Assembly: GCA_934270705.1 (NCBI GenBank)
Contig: CAKQQG010000056.1
Location: forward strand, 1-8,257
Origin: an uncultured Oxalobacter sp.
GTDB taxonomy: Bacteria; Pseudomonadota; Gammaproteobacteria; Burkholderiales; Burkholderiaceae_D
Length of the DNA stretch: 8,257 nt
Direction: 5' to 3'
Under the pieces are notes generated by a model. That model made no database searches, was not told where the DNA came from, and worked only from the letters and a program-made list of their open reading frames with translations. The translations under genes were made by a program, and so were the position numbers. Shown here in pieces: positions 1 through 5,745 of this stretch (positions are counted from its first letter, which is position 1; each line of letters begins with the position of its first letter).

Positions 1-1461
1 CTGAATCTGTATTTTTACCATGCCGATCCCGTCGCCGATTTCTTTTCTCCGCAGACCCGTTTCTGGGAGCTGCTCGCCGGTGCGATGCTGGCATGGGTCG
101 CCTTGCATCCCGCACAGCTGAGTTTCAGACCCGGCCTGTTTTACCGTGAAACCACGATCGGTGAAACGCCCGATCTTTATACCCGTTTTTTCCGTTACCG
201 GCATATTCTGTCGAGCGCCGGTGCCCTGCTGCTGGTTTTGTCCATCGTATTCGTCAAGCAAACCGCTTCAAGAAATTATCCCGGTATCTGGGCGCTGTTT
301 CCTGTTCTGGCGACGATGTTGCTGATCGCCGCCGGGAAAGACGGCTGGTTCAACAAATGGGTGCTTTCCAACCGTGTGCTGGTCTGGTTCGGTCTCATCA
401 GCTATCCGCTTTATCTCTGGCACTGGCCGCTGCTTTCGATCGCGCGCATCATCCTGTTGGAGGAACCGCCGTTCTGGTGGCGACTTGCCGCGTTTCCGGT
501 CGGCATCGTGCTGGCATGGCTGACGACCAGACTGATCGAGAATCCGCTCCGTTTCGGGCGGCATGGCGTCATGAAAACCGTTTCCCTGTTCGTGGCAATG
601 CTGGCACTTGGCGCCGTGGGTCTGTACATCCACCAGAAAGACGGGTTTCCTTCCCGTTTTCCGGAGGCCGTATCCCGTCTTGTCAGCGTGGAACGTCTGA
701 ACTTCGATTCGAACAAGGCTTACGGTTATGAATGCAGCAGCAAGGCCAGCGACAAGCCGGACTTTTCGGCATGCAAGCTGACTGTCACGGACCCTTCCAA
801 ACCGACTGTCGCCCTCTGGGGCGATTCCCATGCCACCGCAATCGCCTACGGTCTGGTCACATATTTCCATGACCGCTACAACTTCGTGCTGCGCCAGACG
901 AATGCCTGTCCTCCGGTTTTCGATAGTGCGGTACAAGCCAAATGCAAAAACAACAATTATTTCGTGTTCGATGAATTCGTCCGCCTGAAACCCCAAAAAG
1001 TCATTCTGTCCGGTTACTGGGCAACGCCGGATTACCGTGACATCTACAAGAAACTGGAATTGACCGTTTCGAAACTGCGTGATGCCGGTATCGGGGATAT
1101 CGTTGTCGTCGGCCCGCTTCCTTCCTGGAAAGACAAGCTGCCCCTGTTGCTGGTTTCCGAATACGCCAGATCCGGTCATCTCCCCAAACGGATGGCGCCT
1201 GCCGATTATGGTCGCCTGCAAGCCATCGACGCCGATCTGGCGTCGTTGTGCAAACAATGGAATGTGTCGTATGTTTCACCTGCCCGTTTGTTGTGCGACA
1301 AGGGACAGTGCATCACCCTGGCCGGGGACGCGCCGGACGATGTCATGACTTTCGACAGCAATCATCTGACCAGCAGCGGTTCCCTGTTTCTGGGATCCCT
1401 TTTCAGGGACGATCCCGCTTTCAGGATAAAACCGTCCGGAAGTCCCGGCACACAGCGATGA
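1..1461 (+). CDS. Acyltransferase 3 / SGNH fusion (OafA-like O-acyltransferase), 5' partial
   Basis: This is the C-terminal 486 residues of an inner-membrane O-acyltransferase; the reading frame is open from base 1, so the start lies outside the window. Numbering from base 1, residues around 15-30 (SPQTRFWELLAGA) match the conserved acyltransferase-3 stretch. Hydrophobic segments lie near 69-85, 96-112, 126-145, 159-178 and 194-210. The motif IENPLR near 179-184 is typical of the end of the membrane domain. A soluble domain follows, with SGNH features: GDSH at 274-277 (nucleophile Ser276), a VVGPLPSW block near 369-376, and a DSNH pair (Asp452, His455) near the end. By family knowledge such proteins pass acyl groups across the membrane, and the periplasmic SGNH domain places them on a glycan such as O-antigen. 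The glycan here is unknown. A terminator starts a few bases after the stop, so this is the last gene of its transcript. Confidence 0.9.
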   Translation: MNLYFYHADPVADFFSPQTRFWELLAGAMLAWVALHPAQLSFRPGLFYRETTIGETPDLYTRFFRYRHILSSAGALLLVLSIVFVKQTASRNYPGIWALFPVLATMLLIAAGKDGWFNKWVLSNRVLVWFGLISYPLYLWHWPLLSIARIILLEEPPFWWRLAAFPVGIVLAWLTTRLIENPLRFGRHGVMKTVSLFVAMLALGAVGLYIHQKDGFPSRFPEAVSRLVSVERLNFDSNKAYGYECSSKASDKPDFSACKLTVTDPSKPTVALWGDSHATAIAYGLVTYFHDRYNFVLRQTNACPPVFDSAVQAKCKNNNYFVFDEFVRLKPQKVILSGYWATPDYRDIYKKLELTVSKLRDAGIGDIVVVGPLPSWKDKLPLLLVSEYARSGHLPKRMAPADYGRLQAIDADLASLCKQWNVSYVSPARLLCDKGQCITLAGDAPDDVMTFDSNHLTSSGSLFLGSLFRDDPAFRIKPSGSPGTQR

Positions 1462-1463
1462 AT

Positions 1464-1487
1464 AAAACCGGCGAAAGCCGGTTTTTT
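1464..1487 (+). terminator. Intrinsic terminator after the acyltransferase gene
   Basis: A perfect 9-bp stem (AAAACCGGC, GAAA tetraloop, GCCGGTTTT) begins 2 bases after the TGA stop, and the right arm runs into a six-T tract at 1482-1487. This is a textbook rho-independent terminator in the sense direction of the acyltransferase gene. Because the stem has A and T at its two ends, it could also work weakly on the other strand, but no minus-strand gene ends here. Confidence 0.9.
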
Positions 1488-1907
1488 CATGTATCGCCAT
1501 CGGCCCGTTCCATTTTTTCCGGTTGTCCGGCAAACGGACGGATGTCTTGCGTTTCCCCAGTCCGGCCTGACGTCGGTGTATTGCGTGCCGCCGGTGGCGT
1601 TCATGATGTCAGTGTTGCCATGCCGGACACGGCGACTGCGGCAGCGTGCGACCGGATATGGCATAGGGTGTGCATCCGGGCAAGTCTGCCGAAGACGGCG
1701 TGAATGGCGTACGCCGGAGCGCCCTGCCTTGCCCGCGCAGGTGCGGCGGGATGGGCGTGCATGCGGAAGATGGTGTCGCCTGCGGAGACACGGGGGGACG
1801 TGGAAAAACCGGCGGCCACAGGCGGATGGCGCGAAGGCGGTGGCCGAATGTGCCGGTGTCGGAAAAGCGGCACAGGCACGCAACGCGCCGGCTGGCGTGT
1901 GGCGTAT
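1488..1907. other. Gene-free GC-rich intergenic stretch, about 420 bases
   Basis: This stretch lies between the acyltransferase terminator and the 3' end of the minus-strand dehydrogenase gene. Several frames stay open on both strands. Their translations are dominated by Arg, Cys, His, Gly and Pro, with no recognisable domain and no convincing ribosome binding site, as expected from open frames in GC-rich non-coding DNA. I see no tRNA, transposase remnant, long direct repeat or clear promoter. It could be a decayed gene or hold a small RNA, but the sequence alone does not show either. Confidence 0.5.
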
Positions 1908-1934
1908 GGAAAAAGGCCCCTGCCCGTTTTTTCC
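1908..1934 (-). terminator. Probable terminator of the iron-containing alcohol dehydrogenase gene
   Basis: Read on the minus strand, a short GC stem (GGC, loop AGGG, GCC) is followed by five T residues. An A-run lies before the stem and can pair with the T-run, extending the hairpin imperfectly across an unpaired CG. It begins right at the TAG stop of the dehydrogenase gene. The short GC core makes it weaker than the acyltransferase terminator. Its symmetry means it could also stop plus-strand transcripts. Confidence 0.55.
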
Positions 1935-3106
1935 TAGCGGTAGGACTGTTCGTAGATGGTGATGCAGTCGGCTTCGGAGAGCATGACCGGATCGAGCAGG
2001 AACAGGTCGCCCATGGTGTCGCGGGCGTTTTTCGCCATGGCTGGCAAGTCTTCGCGGCGGATGCCGTAGTCGGACATTTTGAGGTTGTCCACGCCGCAGG
2101 CGGCTTGCAGTTGCGCCAGCGCGATGACGAAATCCATCGGATGGGTCGCGTCGGCCTTGCCCAGCGCGCGGGCCATGTCGATCATTTTGGCGTCGCAGGC
2201 ATGTGCCTGTGCGAAATGGGTGTAGTAGGCCTGACTGATCATGATCAGTCCCGCGCCGTGCGGCAGTTCGGGATGGTAGGCCGACAGGGCGTGTTCCAGC
2301 GAGTGTTCCGACAGGCAGGACGAAATGGATTCGACCATGCCGGAGATGGTACTGGCGATCGCCATGCCTTCGCGTGCCGCCGGGTTCTTGCCGTCACGCA
2401 CGGCAAGCGGCAGGTTTTTGCCGATGAGTTCGATGGCTTTGAGCGAGAGCGCTTCGCTGACCGGATTGGCGCATTGCGCCAGATAGCCTTCGGTGCTGTG
2501 GAACAAGGCGTCGAAGCCCTGGAACGCGGTCAGCGCAGGCGGAACGGTATGCATCAGTTCCGGGTCCACGATCGAGAGTACCGGGAAGGTATCGTCGTAG
2601 CCGAAGCCGATTTTTTCGTTGGTTTCCTCACGGGTGATGACCGTCCAGGGGTCGGCTTCGGTACCGGTGCCTGCTGTCGTGGTGATGGCCACGACGGGCA
2701 GCGGATGGTTCGCGGGCGCTTTCGCCTTGCCGCTGCCGCCTGCGATGTAGTCCCAGTATGTGCCTTCGTTGGTCGCCATCAGCGCGATGGACTTGGCGGA
2801 ATCGATGCTGCTGCCGCCTCCCAGCCCGACGATGAAGTCGCACCCCTGTTCCCGTGCGATTTGCGCGCCTTCCATGACATGACGTTCCACAGGATTGGGC
2901 AATATCCTGTCGAACAAAACGGATGCGACACCGGCTTTTTCCAGCTCTTTTTCAACACGGTCGAGATAGCCGTATTTCCGGATGGACTGGCCCGATGTGG
3001 TGACGATCAACGCTTTCTTGCCGGGTAACTGCTGGGCATGCAACTGTCCAAGCGTTCCGGTGCCGAACAGAATCCTTGTCGGGATGTAATAAGTGAAATT
3101 CATCAT
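1934..3106 (-). CDS. Iron-containing alcohol dehydrogenase (group III ADH family)
   Basis: A 390-residue cytosolic NAD(P)-dependent oxidoreductase of the Fe-ADH family, full length for the family (about 380-400). The N-terminal Rossmann-like half carries GGGSSIDSAK (96-105), the nucleotide phosphate loop, and TTAGTGTE (143-150). The helical C-terminal half supplies the expected metal ligands: Asp199 and His203 in GFDALFH, His272 in SLEHALSA, and His283 in LPHG. All four are present, so the enzyme is probably active. The frame is open 25 codons further upstream, but the start at 3106 has an AAGAGG site 8 bases before it and fits family N-termini (YYIPTRILFG); the second ATG at 3103 is possible but less well spaced. 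Family members reduce or oxidise alcohols, aldehydes, lactaldehyde, butanol or 1,3-propanediol. The substrate here cannot be read from the sequence. The gene upstream has its own terminator, so this gene is probably transcribed alone. Confidence 0.93.
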   Translation of the reverse strand: MMNFTYYIPTRILFGTGTLGQLHAQQLPGKKALIVTTSGQSIRKYGYLDRVEKELEKAGVASVLFDRILPNPVERHVMEGAQIAREQGCDFIVGLGGGSSIDSAKSIALMATNEGTYWDYIAGGSGKAKAPANHPLPVVAITTTAGTGTEADPWTVITREETNEKIGFGYDDTFPVLSIVDPELMHTVPPALTAFQGFDALFHSTEGYLAQCANPVSEALSLKAIELIGKNLPLAVRDGKNPAAREGMAIASTISGMVESISSCLSEHSLEHALSAYHPELPHGAGLIMISQAYYTHFAQAHACDAKMIDMARALGKADATHPMDFVIALAQLQAACGVDNLKMSDYGIRREDLPAMAKNARDTMGDLFLLDPVMLSEADCITIYEQSYR

Positions 3107-3114
3107 GTTTTTTA

Positions 3115-3120
3115 CCTCTT
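3115..3120 (-). promoter_or_regulatory. Ribosome binding site deciding the dehydrogenase start
   Basis: On the minus strand AAGAGG lies 8 bases before the ATG at 3106. No comparable site precedes the upstream in-frame starts, so the shorter 390-residue protein is preferred over a 415-residue form whose extra N-terminus does not fit the family. Confidence 0.7.
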
Positions 3121-3182
3121 GCGTAAAGTCTGTCCCGATATCAACAGATCGTTTTGCCATCTTAACGCTTTGTGCAAGCAAG

Positions 3183-3207
3183 AAAAAGAGCCGGTATCGT
3201 GACCGGC
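3183..3207 (-). terminator. Intrinsic terminator after the GNAT acetyltransferase gene
   Basis: On the minus strand a 6-bp stem (GCCGGT, loop CACGAT, ACCGGC) is followed by a T-rich run, TCTTTTTCTT. It lies about 17 bases past the acetyltransferase stop. It should separate the acetyltransferase transcript from the dehydrogenase gene, which then needs its own promoter within roughly 3107-3180. I could not identify that promoter with confidence. Confidence 0.75.
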
Positions 3208-3223
3208 CGGATACGCCGCCCGT

Positions 3224-3643
3224 TCAGTCCGGAGTGAAGGAAATTTCGCCCTTGAGCACCCATGCTCTCGGATTGTGTTCGAACCCGATTTGCGGATAGT
3301 ATTCATTGGCGCGCGGTGCGGCGAGCAAGACGATCTTGCAGGTGGGCGCCATCCGGGCGCGCGTTTCCTCGATGAGGCGTTTGCCGATGCCTTGCCGCTG
3401 GTAGGCTTCGTCAACCGCGAGGTCGGCCAGATAGGTGACATAACCGAAGTCGGTGAAACTGCGGGCGATGCCGACGAGCTTGCCGCCGTCCCAGGCGGTG
3501 ATGAGCAGATTGGCGTTGTCGCGCATTTGCCCGAAGATGTCGGGTCTGTCCAGAGGACGCCGTTTGCCCAGTGTCGAACGCCGGTAAAGGTCGATCATTT
3601 CCGCAACCGTGAAAGTCGCGCCGCTTTTGTATTGTATGTCCAT
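3224..3643 (-). CDS. GNAT-family N-acetyltransferase
   Basis: A single-domain GNAT protein of 139 residues, the usual size for a minimal member. GNAT enzymes move an acetyl group from acetyl-CoA to an amine on a small molecule or protein. Strand beta-4 with YLADLAVDEAYQ (71-82) leads into the pyrophosphate-binding loop QRQGIGK (82-88) and helix RLIEETRARM (89-98). The later ANEYYPQIGF (112-121) matches the YxxxGF motif where a Tyr often acts as general acid. The substrate is unknown. The ATG at 3643 is the first usable start; the sequence before it (AACGGCAAG) is a poor ribosome binding site, so translation may be weak. A terminator follows the stop. The small gene ending at 3737 lies 93 bases upstream and could share the transcript, but nothing proves it. 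Confidence 0.9.
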   Translation of the reverse strand: MDIQYKSGATFTVAEMIDLYRRSTLGKRRPLDRPDIFGQMRDNANLLITAWDGGKLVGIARSFTDFGYVTYLADLAVDEAYQRQGIGKRLIEETRARMAPTCKIVLLAAPRANEYYPQIGFEHNPRAWVLKGEISFTPD

Positions 3644-3736
3644 GGTCTTGCCGTTTCGGGAAAGTGTGCCGGTGGATGCCGCTTCGACAAGTATGACATA
3701 TTCGCCGCGTTTTTGCCCTGTCGCGGGATGATGGCG

Positions 3737-3994
3737 TCATGACAGCGAAAGACCGGTATCCGGCGCAGGGGTATGGGGTGACGTCTTGCCGTGACGATCG
3801 AGCCGCCGGTGCAAAATGCCCGCCAGAATGTCCGGGCTGTCCGGATTCGCCTGCATGAAGCGTTCCGCCGAAGCGAACCCCTGTCCGAGCGCCATGTCGA
3901 TGCCGCGATCGACCATGTCGGCGCGTTTGCGGTTCCTGCGCGCGTTTTCTGCTTCGGTAAAGTCTGTGTCGGTTGCGCTGTATCCGGTTTGCAT
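3737..3994 (-). CDS. Small uncharacterised protein, 85 residues
   Basis: I do not recognise a named family. The N-terminal 16 residues are polar. A charged, probably helical region follows (about 17-68) with RNRKRADMVDRGIDMALGQ (21-39), FASAERFMQANPDSPDILAGI (40-60) and a basic HRRLDRHGK (62-70). The tail, rich in Pro, Thr and Ser, looks disordered. There is no signal peptide, membrane segment or Cys pair. The pattern 'MVDRxIDxAL...A.RFM...' resembles short helical proteins I associate with Burkholderiales genomes, but that is memory and not a search. An AGGG stretch about 10 bases before the ATG is a possible ribosome binding site. The gene diverges from the glycosylase gene. The other frames over this stretch give less protein-like products, which favours this one. 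The real-gene call is moderate. Confidence 0.55.
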   Translation of the reverse strand: MQTGYSATDTDFTEAENARRNRKRADMVDRGIDMALGQGFASAERFMQANPDSPDILAGILHRRLDRHGKTSPHTPAPDTGLSLS

Positions 3995-4029
3995 GGTGCC
4001 GCCCTGTCTCGGTTCGTTCTCGGACTTTC

Positions 4030-4035
4030 AGTATA
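4030..4035 (-). promoter_or_regulatory. Possible -10 box for the 85-residue gene
   Basis: TATACT on the minus strand lies about 36 bases before the ATG at 3994 and matches the sigma-70 -10 consensus at five of six positions. I see no good -35 hexamer at 16-18 bases, so this is a weak call resting on the -10 and its position. Confidence 0.35.
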
Positions 4036-4082
4036 AGAACCCTTCGCTTTCCGTTTTTGTCGCAACGCAAGGTTTTTACTGT

Positions 4083-4098
4083 CGCGCCTGTCGGCGCG
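4083..4098. repeat. Inverted repeat in the divergent region before the glycosylase gene
   Basis: CGCGCC, spacer TGTC, GGCGCG forms perfect 6-bp arms. It ends 6 bases before the proposed -35 of the glycosylase promoter and lies upstream of the proposed -10 of the 85-residue gene on the other strand. No T-run follows in either direction, so it is not a terminator. It could be an operator, or chance in GC-rich DNA. Confidence 0.4.
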
Positions 4099-4104
4099 TC
4101 CCTC

Positions 4105-4133
4105 TCGGCAATGCAGGTATTTGCCGATACAAT
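4105..4133 (+). promoter_or_regulatory. Candidate sigma-70 promoter for the deoxyinosine glycosylase gene
   Basis: TCGGCA (4105-4110, four of six to TTGACA) and TACAAT (4128-4133, five of six to TATAAT) are 17 bases apart. Transcription would begin around 4140, just before the ATG pair at 4166/4169. This argues against the further upstream TTG at 4121, which would lie inside the promoter. Confidence 0.5.
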
Positions 4134-4165
4134 GCCGGTGTGAACCCATTCCTGACCCTATTCCG

Positions 4166-4714
4166 ATGATGCCAGACGAGACGCTTCCAGGTTTTCGTGA
4201 ACGTGCCATGCCGCTTGCCCCGCTTGGCGGGCTGGCCCCCGTGCTGTCCCCCGACATCCGCGTGATGATTCTGGGCAGCTTTCCGGGCCGTGAATCGCTG
4301 GCCGCCCGCCAGTATTACGCCCATCCGCGCAACCAGTTCTGGCGGCTGCTTTCCGCCATACTGGGCGAGGATCTTTCCGCACGGCCTTATGAAGAACGGC
4401 TTTCGCGCCTGTTGCATCACGGTATCGGCCTGTGGGATGTGATTACGATGTGCGACCGGATCGGCAGTCTGGACGCCCGTATCAGAAACGCCGTTCCCAA
4501 CGATTTCAGCCGCCTGAAAAGCGCCTGCCCGCGTCTGGAGACGGTCTGCTTCAACGGCAAGGTGGCGGGAGCCTATGCCCCGCGGCTGGAAGCGGCGGGC
4601 TACCGGACGGTGCAGCTTCCCTCGTCGTCGCCAGCCTATGCCAGCCGGAGCTTCGAGGCGAAACTCTCAAGCTGGCAAGCCGCGCTGGGCGATGTCGCCG
4701 CTTCGCGCCGCTAG
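4166..4714 (+). CDS. DNA-deoxyinosine (hypoxanthine) glycosylase, UDG superfamily family 6
   Basis: A 182-residue cytosolic DNA repair enzyme. By family knowledge, family-6 members (HDG) remove hypoxanthine, the deamination product of adenine, from DNA and start base excision repair; they have little uracil activity. Motifs in order are LGSFPGRESL (36-45), YYAHPRNQFW (50-59), LWDV (89-92) with GSLDARI (100-106), PNDF (111-114), FNG (129-131) and LPSSSPAYAS (151-160). Asn56 in the HPRNQFW block corresponds, as I recall, to the Asn needed for catalysis in the studied archaeal enzyme. LPSSSPAYA has Tyr where related proteins often have Asn, a variant of unknown effect. The start is uncertain: ATG at 4166 or 4169 fits the promoter, ATG at 4208 is possible, and none has a strong ribosome binding site. 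The gene appears to be transcribed alone. Confidence 0.88.
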   Translation: MMPDETLPGFRERAMPLAPLGGLAPVLSPDIRVMILGSFPGRESLAARQYYAHPRNQFWRLLSAILGEDLSARPYEERLSRLLHHGIGLWDVITMCDRIGSLDARIRNAVPNDFSRLKSACPRLETVCFNGKVAGAYAPRLEAAGYRTVQLPSSSPAYASRSFEAKLSSWQAALGDVAASRR

Positions 4715-4748
4715 CGTTGCCGAACGCCTTGCCCGATGACGGCTGTGT

Positions 4749-4777
4749 TTGGGAAATACGGGCTTTGGCGGTATGAT
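4749..4777 (+). promoter_or_regulatory. Sigma-70 promoter for the FAH-family gene
   Basis: TTGGGA (4749-4754, four of six) and TATGAT (4772-4777, five of six) are exactly 17 bases apart and lie about 50 bases before the start codon. This is the most convincing promoter in the window. It implies a leader of about 45 bases with no obvious riboswitch or long hairpin. Confidence 0.7.
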
Positions 4778-4816
4778 TTTGCACGATGATAACGAAAAAA
4801 ACCGACGTCAATTTTC

Positions 4817-4821
4817 AGGAG
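4817..4821 (+). promoter_or_regulatory. Ribosome binding site of the FAH-family gene
   Basis: AGGAG lies 8 bases before the ATG at 4830. It fixes this start over an in-frame upstream TTG at 4749, which would sit on the promoter -35 box and add a 27-residue extension that does not fit the family. Confidence 0.85.
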
Positions 4822-4829
4822 ACTACATC

Positions 4830-5684
4830 ATGAAACTGGTTCGTTACGGAAGACCCGGCAAGGAAAAACCCGGCTTGATCGATGCCGATGGCAAATTGCG
4901 CGATCTGTCGGGCAAGATAGACGATTTCACCGCCGAGCAGCTCTCGGATCGTGCGCTGGCGAAACTGGCGAAACTCAATACGGACAAACTGCCGCTGGTC
5001 AAAGGACGCCCGCGTCTGGGTGTGCCGGTCGCGCATGTCGGCAAATATATCGCTATCGGCATCAACTATATCGAGCATGCCGCCGAAGCGAAGATGCGCA
5101 TTCCGCGCGAACCGATCGTCTTCATGAAGGCCGTGACCTGTCTGTGCGGCGCGAACGACAATATCATTTTGCCGAAAGATTCGAAAAAGTCGGACTGGGA
5201 AATCGAACTGGGCGTCATCATCGGGAAAAAGGCGCAGTACGTGACGGAAGAAGAAGCGCTGGATTATGTCGCCGGCTATTGCGTCGCCAACGATTTGTCC
5301 GAACGGGAATTCCAGATCGAGCGCGGCACGCAATGGGACAAGGGCAAGGGGTGCGACACCTTCGGCCCGATCGGTCCCTGGCTGGTCACCCGCGATGAAG
5401 TTCCCGATCCGCAGAATCTGGAAGTCTGGCTGGACGTCAATGGCGAACGGATGCAGCACGGCAATACGAAGACGATGATCTTCACCGTGGCGAAAATCGT
5501 CAGCTATCTGTCCCACTTCATGACGCTTTTGCCCGGAGACGTGATCGCCACCGGCACGCCGCCGGGCGTGGGACTTGCCCGCAATCCGCAGGTGTTCCTC
5601 AAACCGGGCGACGTGGTCGTCGCAGGCGTCGAAAAGCTGGGCGAACAGCGCCAGAAAGTCGTGGCCTGGCCCGGCAAGAAGTAA
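4830..5684 (+). CDS. Fumarylacetoacetate hydrolase (FAH)-family protein
   Basis: A 284-residue cytosolic metal-dependent enzyme of the FAH superfamily, which hydrolyses, decarboxylates or isomerises beta-keto acids and related compounds. A short N-terminal domain (1-65; MKLVRYG start) precedes the catalytic domain. Key features are INYIEHAAE (78-86), the metal ligands Glu124 and Glu126 in SDWEIELGVIIG (121-132) and Asp155 in CVANDLSERE (151-160), the segment KGKGCDTFGPIGPW (171-184), and the glycine-rich TGTPPGVG (241-248). All expected ligands are present, so it should be active. Close relatives are annotated variously as 2-hydroxyhepta-2,4-diene-1,7-dioate isomerase, ureidoglycolate lyase or diketo-deoxy-fuconate hydrolase. 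No neighbour belongs to any of those pathways, so I leave the substrate open. Start, promoter and terminator are all well defined, and the gene looks like a single-gene transcript. Confidence 0.93.
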   Translation: MKLVRYGRPGKEKPGLIDADGKLRDLSGKIDDFTAEQLSDRALAKLAKLNTDKLPLVKGRPRLGVPVAHVGKYIAIGINYIEHAAEAKMRIPREPIVFMKAVTCLCGANDNIILPKDSKKSDWEIELGVIIGKKAQYVTEEEALDYVAGYCVANDLSEREFQIERGTQWDKGKGCDTFGPIGPWLVTRDEVPDPQNLEVWLDVNGERMQHGNTKTMIFTVAKIVSYLSHFMTLLPGDVIATGTPPGVGLARNPQVFLKPGDVVVAGVEKLGEQRQKVVAWPGKK

Positions 5685-5691
5685 GGCTTGG

Positions 5692-5731
5692 AAAGACGTA
5701 CCGTCTGCCCCTGCGCGGGGCAGACGTCTTT
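5692..5731. terminator. Strong hairpin between convergent FAH and stress-protein genes
   Basis: CGTCTGCCCC (5702-5711), loop TGCGC, GGGGCAGACG (5717-5726) is a perfect 10-bp stem starting 17 bases after the FAH stop. TCTTT follows on the plus strand. Upstream AAAGACGT (5692-5699) can also pair with ACGTCTTT (5724-5731), giving a competing outer stem and, on the minus strand, a short T-containing tail. The U-tract is short and interrupted in both directions, so it may act as a modest bidirectional terminator or protect 3' ends. Confidence 0.65.
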
Positions 5732-5745
5732 GCGCGCCCTGCCCG

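Noticed and set aside
268..1257. Minus-strand open frame (329 codons) opposite the acyltransferase gene
   Set aside because: It lies wholly within the acyltransferase coding region and its product shows no motifs, so it is a composition artefact.
1670..3028. Long open frame (452 codons) on the plus strand opposite the alcohol dehydrogenase gene
   Set aside because: The minus-strand frame encodes a full dehydrogenase with all motifs. The plus-strand product has no domain and is rich in Arg and Gly; it is open because of the codon bias of the real gene.
3135..3170. Possible promoter for the dehydrogenase gene (TTAAGA and GATATC, 17 bases apart, on the minus strand)
   Set aside because: The -10 candidate matches consensus at only three of six positions. 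The gene needs a promoter near here, but this pair is too weak to list.
4815..5516. Minus-strand open frame (233 codons) opposite the FAH-family gene
   Set aside because: It is antisense to a gene with promoter, ribosome binding site and full catalytic motifs, and the product has no recognisable features.
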